A stretch of 64,000 nucleotides of DNA from Rehmannia glutinosa (GCA_016081115.2 CM071924.1:87062616-87126615); one strand, 5' to 3'. Shown: positions 10,699 through 23,520, numbered from the stretch's first letter. Translations and numbers: made by a program. Notes: generated by a model not told the origin, from the letters alone.

Positions 10699-12238
10699 TG
10701 TAGGTCCCAAGGGGTGTAAGTGTAAGGTTTAGAAGGGGGTTGAATAAACCTTACCAAATTTTCGATTTAGGCCTTTTAAATCTCACGAGAGTTCTACACA
10801 AATGTGTCCTGATGGACAATCGAATTAGTCACTCAAGAGAGTTAACCTCTCAACAGACTCAAATTTGAGTCAGTAGAGTAACTCAAATTGTTGGCTATAA
10901 TTTGACTTCACCGTGGTTTTGTTTTCAATGGAAGACTTAACACCCTTAAGTTTGATTAAGCAAGTTTTTACAACTTGATTTAAGTACTTATAGATTATCA
11001 AATGGATAGCAAATTTATCGTGAGATATAAGCAATTAAAAGTGCGAAAATTTAAATCTTTGAAATGTAAATGACACAAAAAGTTTTTATAGAGGTTCGAA
11101 GATGGGGTAATTCTTCTACTCCTCTCTTCTCCAACTCCCGGAGGAATCCACTAAGTAATGATCGGTTTACAAAGTGGTAACAGTCAGGATACAAGTCTTG
11201 ATCACAACAAATTTACTTGATCCTTTGGGACTCGATGCGAGACGCCTTGATCACTCACCTTCCTCGACTCGGCTTCTTCACAGGGCAGTGCCTTGCTACT
11301 ACAAACTCACTTGCTCAAGCACTTTGGATTTGATCACGAAGCCCTCCAAAAGCTTAAGACTTGGTTCAGCCTTGAACCTTTCTACAATCCTACTTGGAAT
11401 GTAGACCCCTTGTTTTCAGTATTTTCCTCTTCAACTGATTGAAGTTCTCTTTCCTTCACAGGTAAGTGTTGGATTGATGTACTTCGAGATGTAGGCTTGA
11501 GGATTGAGAATGTTTCAGTTATTGATAAGCTTGTATATCTCACGTGTGTCATTCATCCATCACTTTCTTCTCAAACAAACTCCTCAGCCTTTTATAGTGA
11601 ACTTTCAAAAATTTGCCCGTTGAAGAGATAGGCTCATTTTTGAAAATCACTTTGCGATCGTTGGTATGCGATTCTTGGAATTGCCATTTCCTCGTATGAA
11701 ATGTTTTATCACCTTTTCGGAGTTCGACACGGTGTAGTGCTTCCCATTGGTTCATTTCTTTTGCACGCTTACGGGACCGAGCACTCCAAGAAAGGTAGTA
11801 TGGAGATATTACTTGTTTAAGTAAATCTCTTGATTTACTCGTAAACGGTTCTTTTACGATTATCTCGACTTGACCGCATTTCCTCGCTTTCCCCAGGTGA
11901 CTTAGAGTCGAACTTCCAATCATTGGATGACTCTTCCACACCCGACTGAGACTTGGCTTCTCTTGAGTTGACTTGACCGATGTTCCACTCACCGCATCTC
12001 AACACTTCTTGATCGAGTTCTGTCATGCTCTTCTTTGTTGTACTCAAATTGTCTCACACAGTGAGTTTTCCTTCAAGCCTCACATTGTCTTTTTGCAAGT
12101 TGGAGCGTAGCGAGACTTAACTCAGCTTGACCAGCTCTAATTGTTACAATACATTTCAAAGCAAGAATTGGGGAGCCAACTTTCTATTCTAAGTTTTACA
12201 TGGCATTCATCAAAATCTAAACAATAGAATTCCTAACA
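10699..12238 (-). repeat. 5' LTR of Sirevirus copy 1 (1540 bp)
   Basis: On the plus strand it begins TGTAGGTCCC and ends CCTAACA; on the minus strand it starts TGTTAGG and ends CCTACA. It aligns along its length with the LTR at 35019-36579, including shared blocks around the glycine-bean-like CT-rich leader and the motif at 12190-12230, with many point differences. The primer-binding site lies just outside its left edge and no polypurine tract lies outside its right edge, so it is a genuine 5' LTR. Confidence 0.85.
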
Positions 12239-13718
12239 CATTTTAATAAAAACACCTAGAAGTTGGAAAGTATTTTTCCACCCACCTTAAAATTGGAAAA
12301 TTGTGAAATAAAAGGATAAATTTCACAATTTTTGGATGAGGTCACTTAGGTCAGCCCCTAAGTCAAGAAATATCAAAAATTTGGAGTTAGAAAAATGAGA
12401 GAAAAATTAAGGAGAAAAAGAAGGAGATAAGGAAATTGGAAAGACTACATTTTACCTTGTGTAGTAGGTGATTTGAAACTAGTTGAAGCTTCAAATTTGG
12501 AAATTTTGGTTCAACTCCAAAATCACCTAAGGTCAGCCCCTATTTCTCAAAAATGAAAAAGGGGTGTTAAAATTTGAAAAAAATAGGAAGAAGAAGAAAA
12601 ATACACTAGAGTCCATTATCTTACCTTATAGTCTAAATCTTCAAAATTTCCTTCAAGTCTTGAAATCCTCTTCAAGGTGATGTCAAGCTCTAGTCTTCAA
12701 AGTCTTCTAGATGTACCTCCAAAAGTTAAATTTGAGCTTAAGTTAAGAGGTGAAAAGAGGTAGCTAGAGGTTATCAAGATTAATTGGAGAACAACATTTC
12801 TTACCTTGTAGTAGTAGGTTGGTTCGATTTTTTTGGAGTATAAGGAGAGTTGTCTTGAAAATTTTTCTAAGTGTTGGAGAAGAAGTAAGAAGAAAGAGTA
12901 GAGAGAGGTAGGAGGTTTAGAGAGAAGGAGGAGTAGAGGCTTGAGAGATTAAAATGTTGGATGAAAATGAACAATTTTTGTTCATTTTCTTCAATGTGGC
13001 CGTCCACATTAGATGAGAGGGAGAGAGGGATTTTTTTTTGTTTAAATTTTGTGTCTTGCAAATTGTCTCTTGCATGGAGACAATTAGACTAGTCAAAGTA
13101 TGGGCAAGGTATGGAGAGAGAAGGAATGTTGGGAAGACTCCAACATATTGGGAAAAATAGTAATAAAGAATTGATGTATGAGATGATGTGTATAATATTT
13201 GAATTAATGGTATAATTATACACAAGATGACCAATATAAGGTGTAAGTGTACAAGAGTTGGATGATATTTCTACTCCAAAAATCATCACCATGGCCGTCC
13301 ACTATAGGGGTACTATGTAATTCCATTTTTTTTTTGTCCCAAATTTGATGATAATAGATGAAATATATATCAATTTCCAAAATAATTAGTTATTTCCTTG
13401 ATCACTTATAAGTCTCATGATCACTTAATCTAAATCAAAATCTTAATTCTATAAGGTAAAAGTCTCTAAAATAAACAGTCTCTTAAAATTCTAAGGTGAC
13501 TAATAAATACAAAAATAGTAATAATGATCAATCAAGTGATCATAAATGCAAAACAGAATTAATAGTGATCAAGATCACAAGTAATAAATAAAATAAAATA
13601 AAATACAAACTATATATTATTAATAATTACCCGTCAAAGTGACGCGGTAAAATAGTCGATCAAATACATAGACGACAATAAGAATCAATTATATGTTCGG
13701 AAAAATCGGGGCTTCACA
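12239..13718 (-). repeat. LTR fragment of a chromovirus-like element (LTR-B), cut by the Sirevirus
   Basis: The right edge is ...CGGGGCTTCACA at 13718, which on the minus strand is an LTR start (TGTGAAGCCCCG). It resembles but is not identical to the terminus of LTR-A at 14316. The left part (CCTAGAAGTTGGAAAG, then CCACCCACCT) matches 18385-18425 inside LTR-A, so the two families are related. The sequence is AT-rich and non-coding; the ORFs inside are not conserved. Its other end should lie left of the window, beyond the inserted Sirevirus. Confidence 0.55.
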
Positions 13719-14316
13719 ATTTTTGAAAATAAAAAATATATATATATATAAATACAATTTTCGAAAATTAAAATATATATATATATACAATTTTCGAAAA
13801 CAAAAAAAAAAATATATATATATATAAATATTTTACTATAAGAAATTAATAGCTAGTCATTAAGAAAAGAAATCCAACCTATCAATGTAACACGTTAAAA
13901 GTTGAAAAAAATCGACAATCGTGAAAGAAGTGAAAATAGGTGTTATTAACATACATCACAAAATAAAACGAGACTTTGTTATTTTCAATAAAAATAATTG
14001 GATCTTTTTAGAATAAATCTAAGGTACTATTCTTTTGAAAATAGAAATTTTGTACTCTATGAACTTTCAAGACAAGATATTGTATTTTTAAAATACTAAT
14101 TTAGTATTAGATAGTTTTCAAAGATGAAATAGATAACTAATGTTAAATCCATTAACATAATACGAATCACAAAATAAATAGTAAATATAAGAATAAATTA
14201 CCAGTGTATTTAAAAATTGTATCGAGAAAGAAAAGAAGAGAGAAGAAAGAAAAAAAAATAATAAAAATAATAATACCGCGATCGTGTCGTCTATAGTTGA
14301 AAAATCTGGGGCTTCA
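13719..14316 (-). repeat. Start of the 3' LTR of chromovirus-like element A
   Basis: About 600 bp nearly identical to 19212-19809, including alternating TA runs (13735-13830), the motif AACACGTTAAAAGTTG and the terminus TCTGGGGCTTCA. On the minus strand the LTR start TGAAGCCCC is directly preceded by a purine run (AAGGAGGGGAGAATA), the expected polypurine tract. The match to the 5' LTR stops abruptly at 13718, where LTR-B begins. Confidence 0.7.
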
Positions 14317-15756
14317 TATTCTCCCCTCCTTAAAGGAATTTGGTCCCTAAATTCTCTTCTGAAATAATTTCTTTCAAATTCTAGATAAGATTCATAATTA
14401 TTGTATCTATTCATGAAGGATCTACCCCATCCTCAATATCAAAACTTTGGGCCTAGAGGCGCTTATGTTCGATCCAAGTTCCCATCAATCAATTTCCAAT
14501 AATCATTCTGCAAAAATATTTGTAACAACCTTAGCAGTACTCAAAACTTCTTGTCATCACCTTGTAATAGACATAGTACCCTATTCATGTGATCCATAAC
14601 ATTTGTACCACTATTCTATTATTATTACTTAACCAATCATTTCTACTCCACATTTCATTCTAATGTACTACTCCCATAATTATTATCGCGAAACATACCT
14701 CTCATAATCCAATCCGGAATATATCCTTGCTTGTCACAGTTAGTCAATATTTCATTTACCTAAGGAAGTGATACTCATTATAATAGAGTCGATTTAACTA
14801 AATAGTCGACACCTATTCATATCGTCGTATATTTCCTAGAACAATTGGTAGTAGATTTCACCGCTAAAAGTGCAAGATCAACCCAAAATTTCCACCCATC
14901 AACATATAATAGTCGAGACCTCAGTCAATCTTTAATAAGTTATTTCCACAGATAATCATAGGAGTTGCTCATACTAAAATCCTAATAGCAATTTAAATTT
15001 CCCATATCCATAAGGACTTTCATTATTCCAGATAAAGTCACTCTTCTTAAATACCTCATATAAAGTACGAGTGTCCATTCCATCATTAGTTATTCAATAC
15101 TTAAATAATCGACAACTAAGTCACAGTCAACCAACTTAATTAATCAACCAATTTAAATATCAGATAAGTGTCTAAATCACAATAATAGTCACAATAATAC
15201 TAGATAATCATCATCCAAAAATAGTTCGTAACTTAGACATTATAACTTACGAAATACTTAGTTGCGGCATCCAATCGAGGTCTTATAATATTCACATCCT
15301 TAATGTATCTTATCCGTGATACCCAAACTGCTAGTTAGATTCCCGCACTTAAGCTTGTACATGGATTTGGGATGAATAAAGCAAATGCATCATTGGTAAA
15401 TCAAACTTAGTCATTCCCATACTATTATTCTCCAAAGTAACATCATTAGGTATCTAGATTCCACAACATATCATATAACCAAATCATATACTGTCAAGTG
15501 ATGAACTTATATCCTCCAATTCTCATCATATCATGGCATTATAACCTTCAAATCAAGAAATTTCTAAATACCTAACGTCCAAACCGAGGGATATTTGGGT
15601 ATGTTAGCACTATGACAACCCAAAATATCTTCAAAAGGTCGTCCAAGATTTAACTTAGGCCATCTAGTAGTGGTACCCAATCCAAGGCAGAGGAACCTAT
15701 CCTGGGATAGCTCGGTGTAAGTTTCCTTCTTACAAGCCCAGCTCTGAAACCATATC
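14317..15756 (-). mobile_element. Short internal region of non-autonomous chromovirus-like element A
   Basis: The 1.44-kb interior lies between the two LTRs. At its 3' end (14414-14320) a remnant of a polyprotein C-terminus is readable (EFRDQIPLRRGE), the kind of ending seen in Tekay/Del-type chromoviruses just before the polypurine tract. At the other end, minus-strand TGGTTTCAGAGC at 15741-15752 is a primer-binding site, four bases from the LTR end ...GGGGCGTGACA. No gag, protease, RT or integrase is present. It therefore looks like a deletion derivative that relied on proteins from a relative. The rest is AT-rich sequence with no recognisable content. Confidence 0.6.
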
Positions 15757-18700
15757 TGTCACGCCCCAAACGCGACGCGACGACGATCAACCACTTAAAC
15801 AGAAATAAACCCAATAGTCAAGAAAAATGATACAACAATCCCAAGTGAAACAGAGTCTAAAGCAGCGGAAAACTATAAGTATGGTACGATTACAAATACA
15901 TCCCAACAATATTCAAATAACTTACAGTCCAGAATTAGGAAATAAAATACACATCATATCACCAGCTTAAGTGTCAAAAGGGTCCTACGCCCTTGAGTTA
16001 CAGTCCAAAATGGCAAAGAGAATAAAAAGGTCCAACAACAGTAAAATAAAAGAAAGAAGTCCAGCAACATTGATATCAATAGAAAGTAAGTCCAATAGGC
16101 GGAGCACGAAATTCAGTCCATGGTAGGTTCAACATCTTCAACAAAGTCTTCTTCTAAAGGTTAGAAAACAGGAGGGGATGAGACAAAAATCTCAGTGGAT
16201 GGGGTGATCGTGTGCAAGTGTGGCGATATATATAGATAATGCGAGAAAATCAGTTGTATGAAAACGCGTGAGAGATGATGCATGATTTCACACACAGTCC
16301 ACAATCGTCGTGATAAATATATTTAAGTAATATATACTTATACAGTTAAAAAAACAGTTCGTGGTCAAGCAAGCACTATGGTCCAAGCAGACAGGAGGAT
16401 TGCGTACGGATTTGTAACGCCATTCCTATGCAAGACAAGTAGCGGTTGCATACGGATTTGTAACGCCAACCAATGCAAAACAAGTAGCGGTTGCGTACGG
16501 ATTTGTAGCGCCAACCAAACGGGTCCGATTAACTCCAGAATCGTGTGGATCAGACATCAATTCCTTCATTCTTCCTTGTAACTCCCCGAGCAGGATGGTC
16601 CAAGACCTGACACCTTATCGCTCCGTAGGCAAAGACAAAATCCACAGTGGAGCTAGCAAGACTCGGATTGTCATAATCATGATTATACCTTAAGTACTAC
16701 GACCCGCTTCCCTTGGACAAACTCCGTCCCTCAGTTTTGGGATTAGGACGATAGGGTCGGAGAGTGGAATAGCAGCCGCCGCCTGCTTCCATCCCCCGAC
16801 GTATCCATTCCGATTGTGAGTGAGCTCGACACACCAAGTTGACTTCATAAGAACGTAAATACAAGTTCGGGGAAGTCAACCAGCAATCAGTATTATTGAT
16901 TCGAAGCGATTCATGAAAAGTTTTTGAAAATTTGCGTAAGGTAATTATGGCGTTGGCGGAGTTATTTGGATGAAGATGATTATCGGGAGGATAAGCAATC
17001 TTCGATATCTTGAAAGATTAGGTGGAACATAAGTCCGTTATAGATTCGAAATCGCAAGACGAGGAAGTCGCCCCATGATCGCGTATTAATCGGTCAAGAC
17101 GATCCGATAAATCAAAGGATTTTTGAAAAAATAAAATATTTTAATCAATAAGTAAAGTCAGAGGGTCCAGGGCTGTTTCTTTAAAATAAAAATAATTCGA
17201 GTTAGGTCCTTGTAAAAATAAAATTTTCAATTAGCCCGGTTTTGTAAAAACCAATTCTTTTGGGGTTAAAAATTGAATAAATAAATGTCCTGACCTTTAA
17301 AAATTATGAGGTCAGTTCCTAAATTCTCTAAATTGTTCATAGATTTAGTTTTTTAAAGTTTTGAGGTCGGGTTTTTATAAAATTCTCACATTGACCCCAA
17401 ATTTGTTAAAATTGCCATTTCGGGCTCTAAGTTTAAAATAATTGGAACTCACAAACCGGAAGGGATTTTAATGTGATTCCAGTTGTAAAATGTCACTAAG
17501 GTCAGTGGGATATTTGGACAAAAGTAGTTTTAAAAAGAAGTAAGTATAGGTCCCTTAACGTTTGAAAATCTCATTTTTGTCCCATTTTGAAATAATTGGC
17601 TTTAAGGCTTTTAGGGGTCCAATTGTTATGAAATTTGAACCTTGGGTCCAAGATATAATTATGTTATAGTTAAATTAGTATTTCCAGGTGCATGGACTGC
17701 ATAAGTCCTGGAAATTGTATTTTGGTCCTCCAGTTTAATCTTTTAAAATTTGGTCCCTCAATTTTTATAAAATTACTTTCCAAGCACTAAACACTTGAAT
17801 TTTTGGAATACACTTAAAATATGTTATTTTCTGTCCCTTAAGAGTTAAAACTTCAAATTTTAAAATTAGGGTCTGGTACAGTTTCGAAAATTGCAAAATA
17901 GCCCTTAAACTTCTAAAATTTTACAATCTAGTCATTGGGCTTTTAAGGGTTGATTTTATTTATCTAAAAGCTCTTAAAACTTTATTAAAATGACAAAACA
18001 TAATTTTTGAACCTGAGTTCAGTCCCAAAAATTGAAAATTACAGAGGGGTCCCTTAAGTTTTATTTTCTTGCAATTAAGTCCACCAACTTTCCATTTTTG
18101 CATTTTAAGTCCAAAAGTTGAAATCTAATCAATTATGCTCGACTTTTCCAGGTTATAAATCATTCAAAACATAGATTTCAAGAGTCATACACATACATAT
18201 CCTTCTCATACAAAATTTCATCAAGTTAACAATAAAGTGTGCATGTATGCCCTATTTTCCGATAAATCGCATTTTTGAGCAACACTTGAGAATTTTTCCA
18301 ACTTGATACAAGAAAATAACATGCAATACATAATATATATCTCAAGTGCTTAAAATCAAAATACTACATGCATTTTTAAGTAAAACTCCTAGAAGTTGAA
18401 AGGATTTTTTTCCACCCACCTCGTAGTAGTTTCTCGGGTTGATCTAAAATGTAGTCTTCTTTCTTGAATCAACTTCTTGACTCAAACTCTTGAATATAAG
18501 CCCCTAAATGGCATCCAAATCATATTTTGGTGTTAAAATTAAAGTCTAAAGTCTAAAGAAAATATATTAGGACCAAATGGTTACTACTCACCTTAATGTC
18601 TTCAAGTAGTCTTCTAAAAATGAAATTTTCTTCAAGCTTCTAACTTCAACTTGAGCTTGTGAAGGTCAGCCCCTAAGTGGTTCAAAATCCACAATTTAAG

Positions 18701-19809
18701 GTCAAGAATTTGAGGTTTAGAGCTTAGAAAATAAAATGTGCTAACAACAAAATTGATCTATACTTATCTTGACTTGTACATAGTTGAAGTCTTCTAAAAT
18801 TCCACTTGAAACCAAGCTTCCTTCAATTCTTCTTATGAGTTATAAGGTGAAGAATAGAAGTCCATTATTTCTTACCTATTCTCCTTGGAAGTTTTCGGCA
18901 CTTATGAGTTCAAGGTGAGAAGATTTTTGTTGTTGTTTAGCAAGAAAAGTTTTCAAATGGTGGGGAAGTGTTAGTGAAAGTGGAAAATGATACAAGATGA
19001 TCAAATGAAATTTTTATTCCTCACTTTCCTTGTGTTGGCTGAAAGTTTGGTGTTGGTGGGAGAAGAAGTTTTGTTTTTGATGATTATTTGTTGTAATGGG
19101 ACCATTAGGTTGTTTTCTAATGTTGTAGGATAAAAGAAAAGTGGTCCTCCCTAAAACAATGTTGACCGAATTGGGGGGAAAGGAGGATTATTTTTTTTAA
19201 ATATATATAACTACAATTTTTGAAAATAAAAAATATATATATATATATATAAATACAATTTTCGAAAATTAAAATATATATATATATACAATTTTCGAAA
19301 ACAAAAATTTATATATATAAATATTTTACTATAACAAATTAATAGCTAGTCATTAAGAAAAGAAATCCTACCTATCAATGTAACACGTTAAAAGTTGAAA
19401 GAAATCGACAATCGTGAAAGAAGTGAAAATAGGTGTTATTAACATACACCACAAAATAAAACGAGACTTTGTTATTTTGAATAAAAAGAATTGGATCTTT
19501 TTAGAATAAATCTAAGGTACTATTCTTTTGAAAATAGAAATTTTGTACTCTATGAACTTTCAAGACAAGGTATTGTATTTTTAAAATACTAATTTAGTAT
19601 TAGATAGTTTTCAAAGATGAAATAGATAACCAATGTTAAATCCATTAACATAATACGAATCGCAAAATAAATAGTAAATATAAGAATAAATTACCAGTGT
19701 ATTTAAAAATTGTATCGAGAAAGAAAAGAAGAGAGAATAAAGAAAAAAAAATAATAAAAATAATAATACCGCGATCGTGTCGTCTATAGTTGAAAAATCT
19801 GGGGCTTCA
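15757..19809 (-). repeat. 5' LTR of chromovirus-like element A (about 4.05 kb)
   Basis: The plus-strand left edge is TGTCACGCCCC at 15757, next to the primer-binding site; the right edge is ...GGGGCTTCA at 19809. The last 600 bp are repeated at 13719-14316, which supports both termini. The middle (17100-18200) is a long run of low-complexity sequence with repeated phrases around GGTCCCT and AAAATTT, usual for long Gypsy LTRs. The length is large for an LTR, so a nested insertion inside it cannot be excluded. Confidence 0.55.
16395..16520. repeat. Minisatellite, about 46-bp unit, three copies
   Basis: Units beginning TTGCGTACGGATTTGTA start near 16400, 16446 and 16491, each followed by ACGCCA or GCGCCA and an AAGACAAGTAGCGG-type linker. 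The array lies inside the 4-kb LTR. The open frames across it are a by-product of the repeat. Confidence 0.8.
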
Positions 19810-19854
19810 CAGTATGTGTATATATAAAACAAAGCAAAATTTGTAGTAAAAATC

Positions 19855-19925
19855 AACTTAGCTTAGTGGCAAATTGCCACTTCCATACATAACAGGTCGT
19901 GGGTTCGAATCTACCTGGTGGCAAA
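19855..19925 (+). repeat. tRNA-like sequence (SINE head remnant)
   Basis: The pol III A-box-like TTAGCTTAGTGG (19858-19869) and B-box-like GGTTCGAATC (19902-19911) are spaced as in a tRNA. The acceptor and T stems do not pair well, and there is no anticodon stem of normal form. I read it as a tRNA-derived SINE or tRNA pseudogene. Confidence 0.45.
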
Positions 19926-19929
19926 AAAT

Positions 19930-20253
19930 AGTATTTAAGTGTTAAATAAGATTCATATGTAACACTTTAGAAGTATTTTTTTTAAGTGTTACAAATATAA
20001 AAAGTGTTACAAAAAAGTGTTACGTAAGATTCAAAAACACTTTAGAAATATTGCTTCAAAGTGTTACCAATAGAAAACTTAATGTAACACTTAGAAAAAG
20101 TGTTTCTAAAAGCTAATAAAAGTGATACCTTAGACTATAGGTAGCACGGGCAAGTGCAGCGCCATAAAAGTGCTACTTATTGTCTATAGTAACATTTTAT
20201 GGCCACTAGGTAATATTTTTTGAGTGTTACCTAATGTCATTTATGTTGTAATG
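19930..20253. mobile_element. CACTA-like terminal region with subterminal repeats
   Basis: AAGTGTTAC or its complement GTAACACTT occurs about eight times between 19937 and 20232. The right edge reads, on the minus strand, CATTACAACATAAATGAC, close to a CACTACAA-type terminus. Clustered short subterminal repeats of this kind are the known transposase-binding arrays of CACTA elements. The other terminus is not found; the element is truncated on the left. Confidence 0.5.
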
Positions 20254-20382
20254 ATTAGTTTTTCTCGTGAAAAATATTGGCAATCCCTCGGAAAAATATT
20301 AGTAATCCCCTTGAACAATTGTTTTGGATAATCCTCGTGAAAATATTGATTTTGTGCAGCAAAATTATTAATATTCTCCCTT

Positions 20383-21276
20383 AAAACATATGGGGAGCGC
20401 TATTAACACCCCCAGAATCTATCAATAAACCCCCATCTTTAATTATAAAAAATATCATCAATGGAAAAGACTATAATGTCCTTAGCACCCAACCAAATCT
20501 CTAAATGCACCCATCTAATCTTTAAATACACCCTTTATTTTTTAAACGTTTTAATCTTCTTTCCCCATCCCACAATAATATTTTTTAAACATGAATGCAT
20601 GATTGCTTTTATCAGTCAGGTCCCAAAAAATGGATGACGACAACATAAAAACTTCATAAAAGAAAAAAAAACTAAAAATGAATATGCTAAAGTTCATAAA
20701 CTAAACCTGCAACATAAAATCTTTTCGGAAAATAGGTTTCACACCATGAAGAGAGAGGCCACTAACATATCCATATTCCTAAATTTCATGACTGAAATAT
20801 TTGTCCTACATGACCTCATCATAAAAACAAACATCATATGTATTTGTTTAAATACACATAACAAAATCAATAGATTCGTCTTTTTAATTATAAATATAAT
20901 TGGAGAATTTCCAATCAGACCCACGTTTTTTATCGGACCCATCATTTCTTCGGTGAAAAGCTTTCCTAATGATTTTCTCATATTTGGCAGATTTTGTTTA
21001 CAAAAATTGGTCTGTTCTCAGTTTGGATTTTCTTTTCTTTTTCTTATCTTCGCAGCAACAATGTCGTTCGTCTTGGGCGTATTCATATTTCGGGAGAAAG
21101 AATTAGGTTATAATTGGGAGAATTTATCAGGTTATAATTGGGAGAATGATAAATTGGGAAGTATTAGGTGGTGTATTAAGTAAATTTGTTATTTTTAAAA
21201 AGAGGTTAGGGGTGAATTAAGAGGGGAGGTGTATTGATAAAATTTTGGAGCATTAATAGCGCCTCCCAAAACATAT
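20383..21276. mobile_element. Mutator-type MITE with perfect 9-bp target duplication
   Basis: The element itself is 20392-21267 (876 bp). Termini are GGGGAGCGCTATTAACAC on the left and, reverse-complemented, GGGAGGCGCTATTAATGC on the right. The flanking direct repeat AAAACATAT (20383-20391 and 21268-21276) is a perfect 9-bp duplication, the Mutator-superfamily hallmark. The inside is AT-rich; an open frame on the plus strand (20746-21183) has no recognisable domain. Confidence 0.8.
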
Positions 21277-21927
21277 TAATAGTTTTATTGAAAAGTATTA
21301 GGTTATTTCCCGATTAAAAGTGTTTTAGTATTTTCCTTAAAAATATTAGTAGTCCTCCTAAAAAGTATTAGTTGTGATGTAATTATTGTGTTGTTAGTGC
21401 TTGTGCGGGACAATGGAGTGATTGACCGCATGCCAGGTATTTGGATCCGTTAGATGGTCTAATAGAAGACTTATCCCTCAAGCATTACTCAAACTTGAGG
21501 TGAATCAAATTTAATTTGAACTACCTAATAAAATAATATATTTTTGAAACTAATTAAAACATAACATTTGGATCTTGTATGTGATAAACATTTAGATATG
21601 TTATTTATTTTAAAATAAAAACTATAGTAAATTAAGTCTGTCTTGAATTGACCTAAATGAAAAGGTCAAATTGTACTATCATTTCGTATTTATATTTATA
21701 TAAAAGTTTCAATATCTTAAGTAAATCTTGGTACCCCTAAAAAACAAAGTAGATTTTGATATAAACATATTATTATACTTTATGTGCTAATTGATAAAAT
21801 ATGATAATTTTGCCACCCAAGTCTTTGGTCAATGTTCACCAATAGCCCACTTGATTTGGTCAATTAACAGTGGTATCATGGAAAGTGAATGTGGGCTTGG
21901 GACGATTTGTTTACCATCTAAACCGAA
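21277..21927. other. AT-rich intergenic sequence, nothing recognised
   Basis: Repeated phrases such as AAAAGTATTAG and AAAATATTAGTAGTCC occur up to about 21375. They continue the same weak repeat seen at 20270-20390, the sequence the MITE entered. I see no gene or further structured element here. Confidence 0.5.
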
Positions 21928-22608
21928 AAATTTATTGGGAAAATGACACAATTACCCACCATTTCATCCCTAATACCTGCAAAATACTGAATCTCGCCAC
22001 CCAATCTCATACAATACGCTCCTGCTTCCAACAATCCATAAAATACGATCCAACTTTCTCAATCCAACACAATACTTTCCACCAAAAACAACGTTATTCC
22101 AGATCTCAACACACAACAGTGGGAACCAGTCACAGAGACGAGAAGAGACCTGTTCGAGGTAACATCAACACAATTTGCTTATTTTATTCTAAAAAATATT
22201 GTTTCGATCACTTTCATCATTTTCCAGATAGAAAATTAAAATTGAATATGTATCGGATGAAATTGACATTGTACCAGGAATTTTGCATAAGAATTCGATC
22301 AACCTGAAAGTTTTGAGCTTATAAAATGCTTATTTTGTTCGAAATATAATTCAATCTTCTATAAAAATTGCCTCTCATGAATATCTATAAACCAATTGTA
22401 TGAATCTCAAAAATTTGTATGCAATACATTCGGTAATTATTTCACATATATTTTTTGTTGTTTCATAATTGTTTCGATTGAGAATGCTTCACCTAATACA
22501 ACACATTGATTCTTCCCGTACATGAAACATTGTTTCATATTTGTGTCATTTATATTTTTTTTATATGTTTCACATAAGCGAATTTAATTCATTGAATTCC
22601 ACAGTTGC

Positions 22609-23520
22609 ATGGAGAAAATCCCAGCAGTGGTATACCATTATGGACAATGGGAACAAAATAGAGATTATATCAACTTTGAGATAACAGGATTACTAATTCA
22701 AATGGACTGCACTTTCATCACCCTAAAGAAAATCTTGAAACAACAAATACAATTCAAAAAGTTAGAGCTTACATGTACATCATCGGCTACGAGAAATGGA
22801 CACGACTTCACTGTCAGACCAAAAGATACTTTATATTGACTTCAACAGCGCAACCTTGCTACCAGTAACAACTTTGCTAGAGTACGTGAGATCTTTAATT
22901 CAAGATTGGGCATGCAGACATCGAAATGAAGCAAGATCAACAATTACAAGGATGACAAAAAAAAAATTGAAGAGTATATGGGGAAAAACTATACCATTTC
23001 TCTAAATTTAAGAGTAGTTTACTACAAACTTTCATCATATGATCCCTTGTTTCACAACTGTTTCTTATATATTTCATTTATGTTTCAGGTGAAGAGATCA
23101 AATGATTTTATCTTTAAAGTCATAGAGGCTGACAAAACATTTGTTGTGGACCTTGAAAAAAGGATTTGTACATGCAACAAGTTTCAAATGGATGAAATTC
23201 ATTGCCCACATGCTATAAAGCAAGATTAGAAGAATTGAATAAAGATTCGTACCAATACTACTGGGATACTACATGAAAGAAACAATAGAAACGACTTATT
23301 TGGAAACAGTATATCCAATCCCACGTAAAGATACTTGGATCCTGACACATGAAATTGAAACAATGACGACTCTTCACGGGAAGGTAAGGCAAAATCACGG
23401 AAGGCCAAGGAAAAGAAGACACAAGGCAGCTTGGGAGAAAAAAGCCAATATCAAATGTGGAAGATGTGGGAATCTTGGTCATAATAGAAAAACATGGAGG
23501 AATCTACCAATAACAAAATA
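22609..23520 (+). pseudogene. mudrA-like transposase remnant with SWIM and zinc-knuckle ends
   Basis: Three blocks remain. 22609-22839 looks like the MuDR N-terminal region (VYHYGQWEQN and a following LKKILKQQIQF helix). 22840-23000 resembles the segment after the catalytic core (EARSTITRMTKKKL). 23090-23229 is a SWIM zinc finger with the C-x-C and C-x-H pattern (CTC, then HCPH). A CCHC knuckle follows at 23446-23500 (CGRCGNLGH), but its last cysteine is replaced by tryptophan. The DDE catalytic region expected between the first two blocks is absent, so no active transposase can be produced. A GT-AG-like intron may separate 22990 and 23090. Confidence 0.7.

Larger units (their letters stand above)
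1..12238 (-). mobile_element. Sirevirus-type Copia retrotransposon, copy 1 (left end outside window)
   Basis: Read on the minus strand, the order is 5' LTR (10699-12238), primer-binding site (10685-10696), gag, protease, integrase, reverse transcriptase, RNase H, then a large additional ORF that runs off the left edge with the 3' LTR. Copia domain order (integrase before RT), an iMet-type primer site, a long gag with a CCHC knuckle and an extra ORF after pol are the known hallmarks of the SIRE/Maximus lineage. Gag and pol are broken by many stops and frameshifts, so the copy is not autonomous. The right end abuts older LTR sequence at 12239, so it is nested in an earlier retrotransposon. The target duplication cannot be checked because the other end is missing. 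Confidence 0.85.

Noticed and set aside
14118..14414. 98-codon minus-strand frame as a gene
   Set aside because: Only its first ~30 codons are a polyprotein tail remnant. The rest reads through the polypurine tract into the LTR and is repeated at 19611-19856.
16378..16581. Open frame of 67 codons on the plus strand
   Set aside because: It runs across a 46-bp minisatellite in an LTR and has no domain; the frame is a repeat artefact.
20746..21183. 145-codon plus-strand frame inside a MITE as a gene
   Set aside because: No recognisable domain, low-complexity F/I/N-rich composition, and it lies between MITE ends with target duplications.
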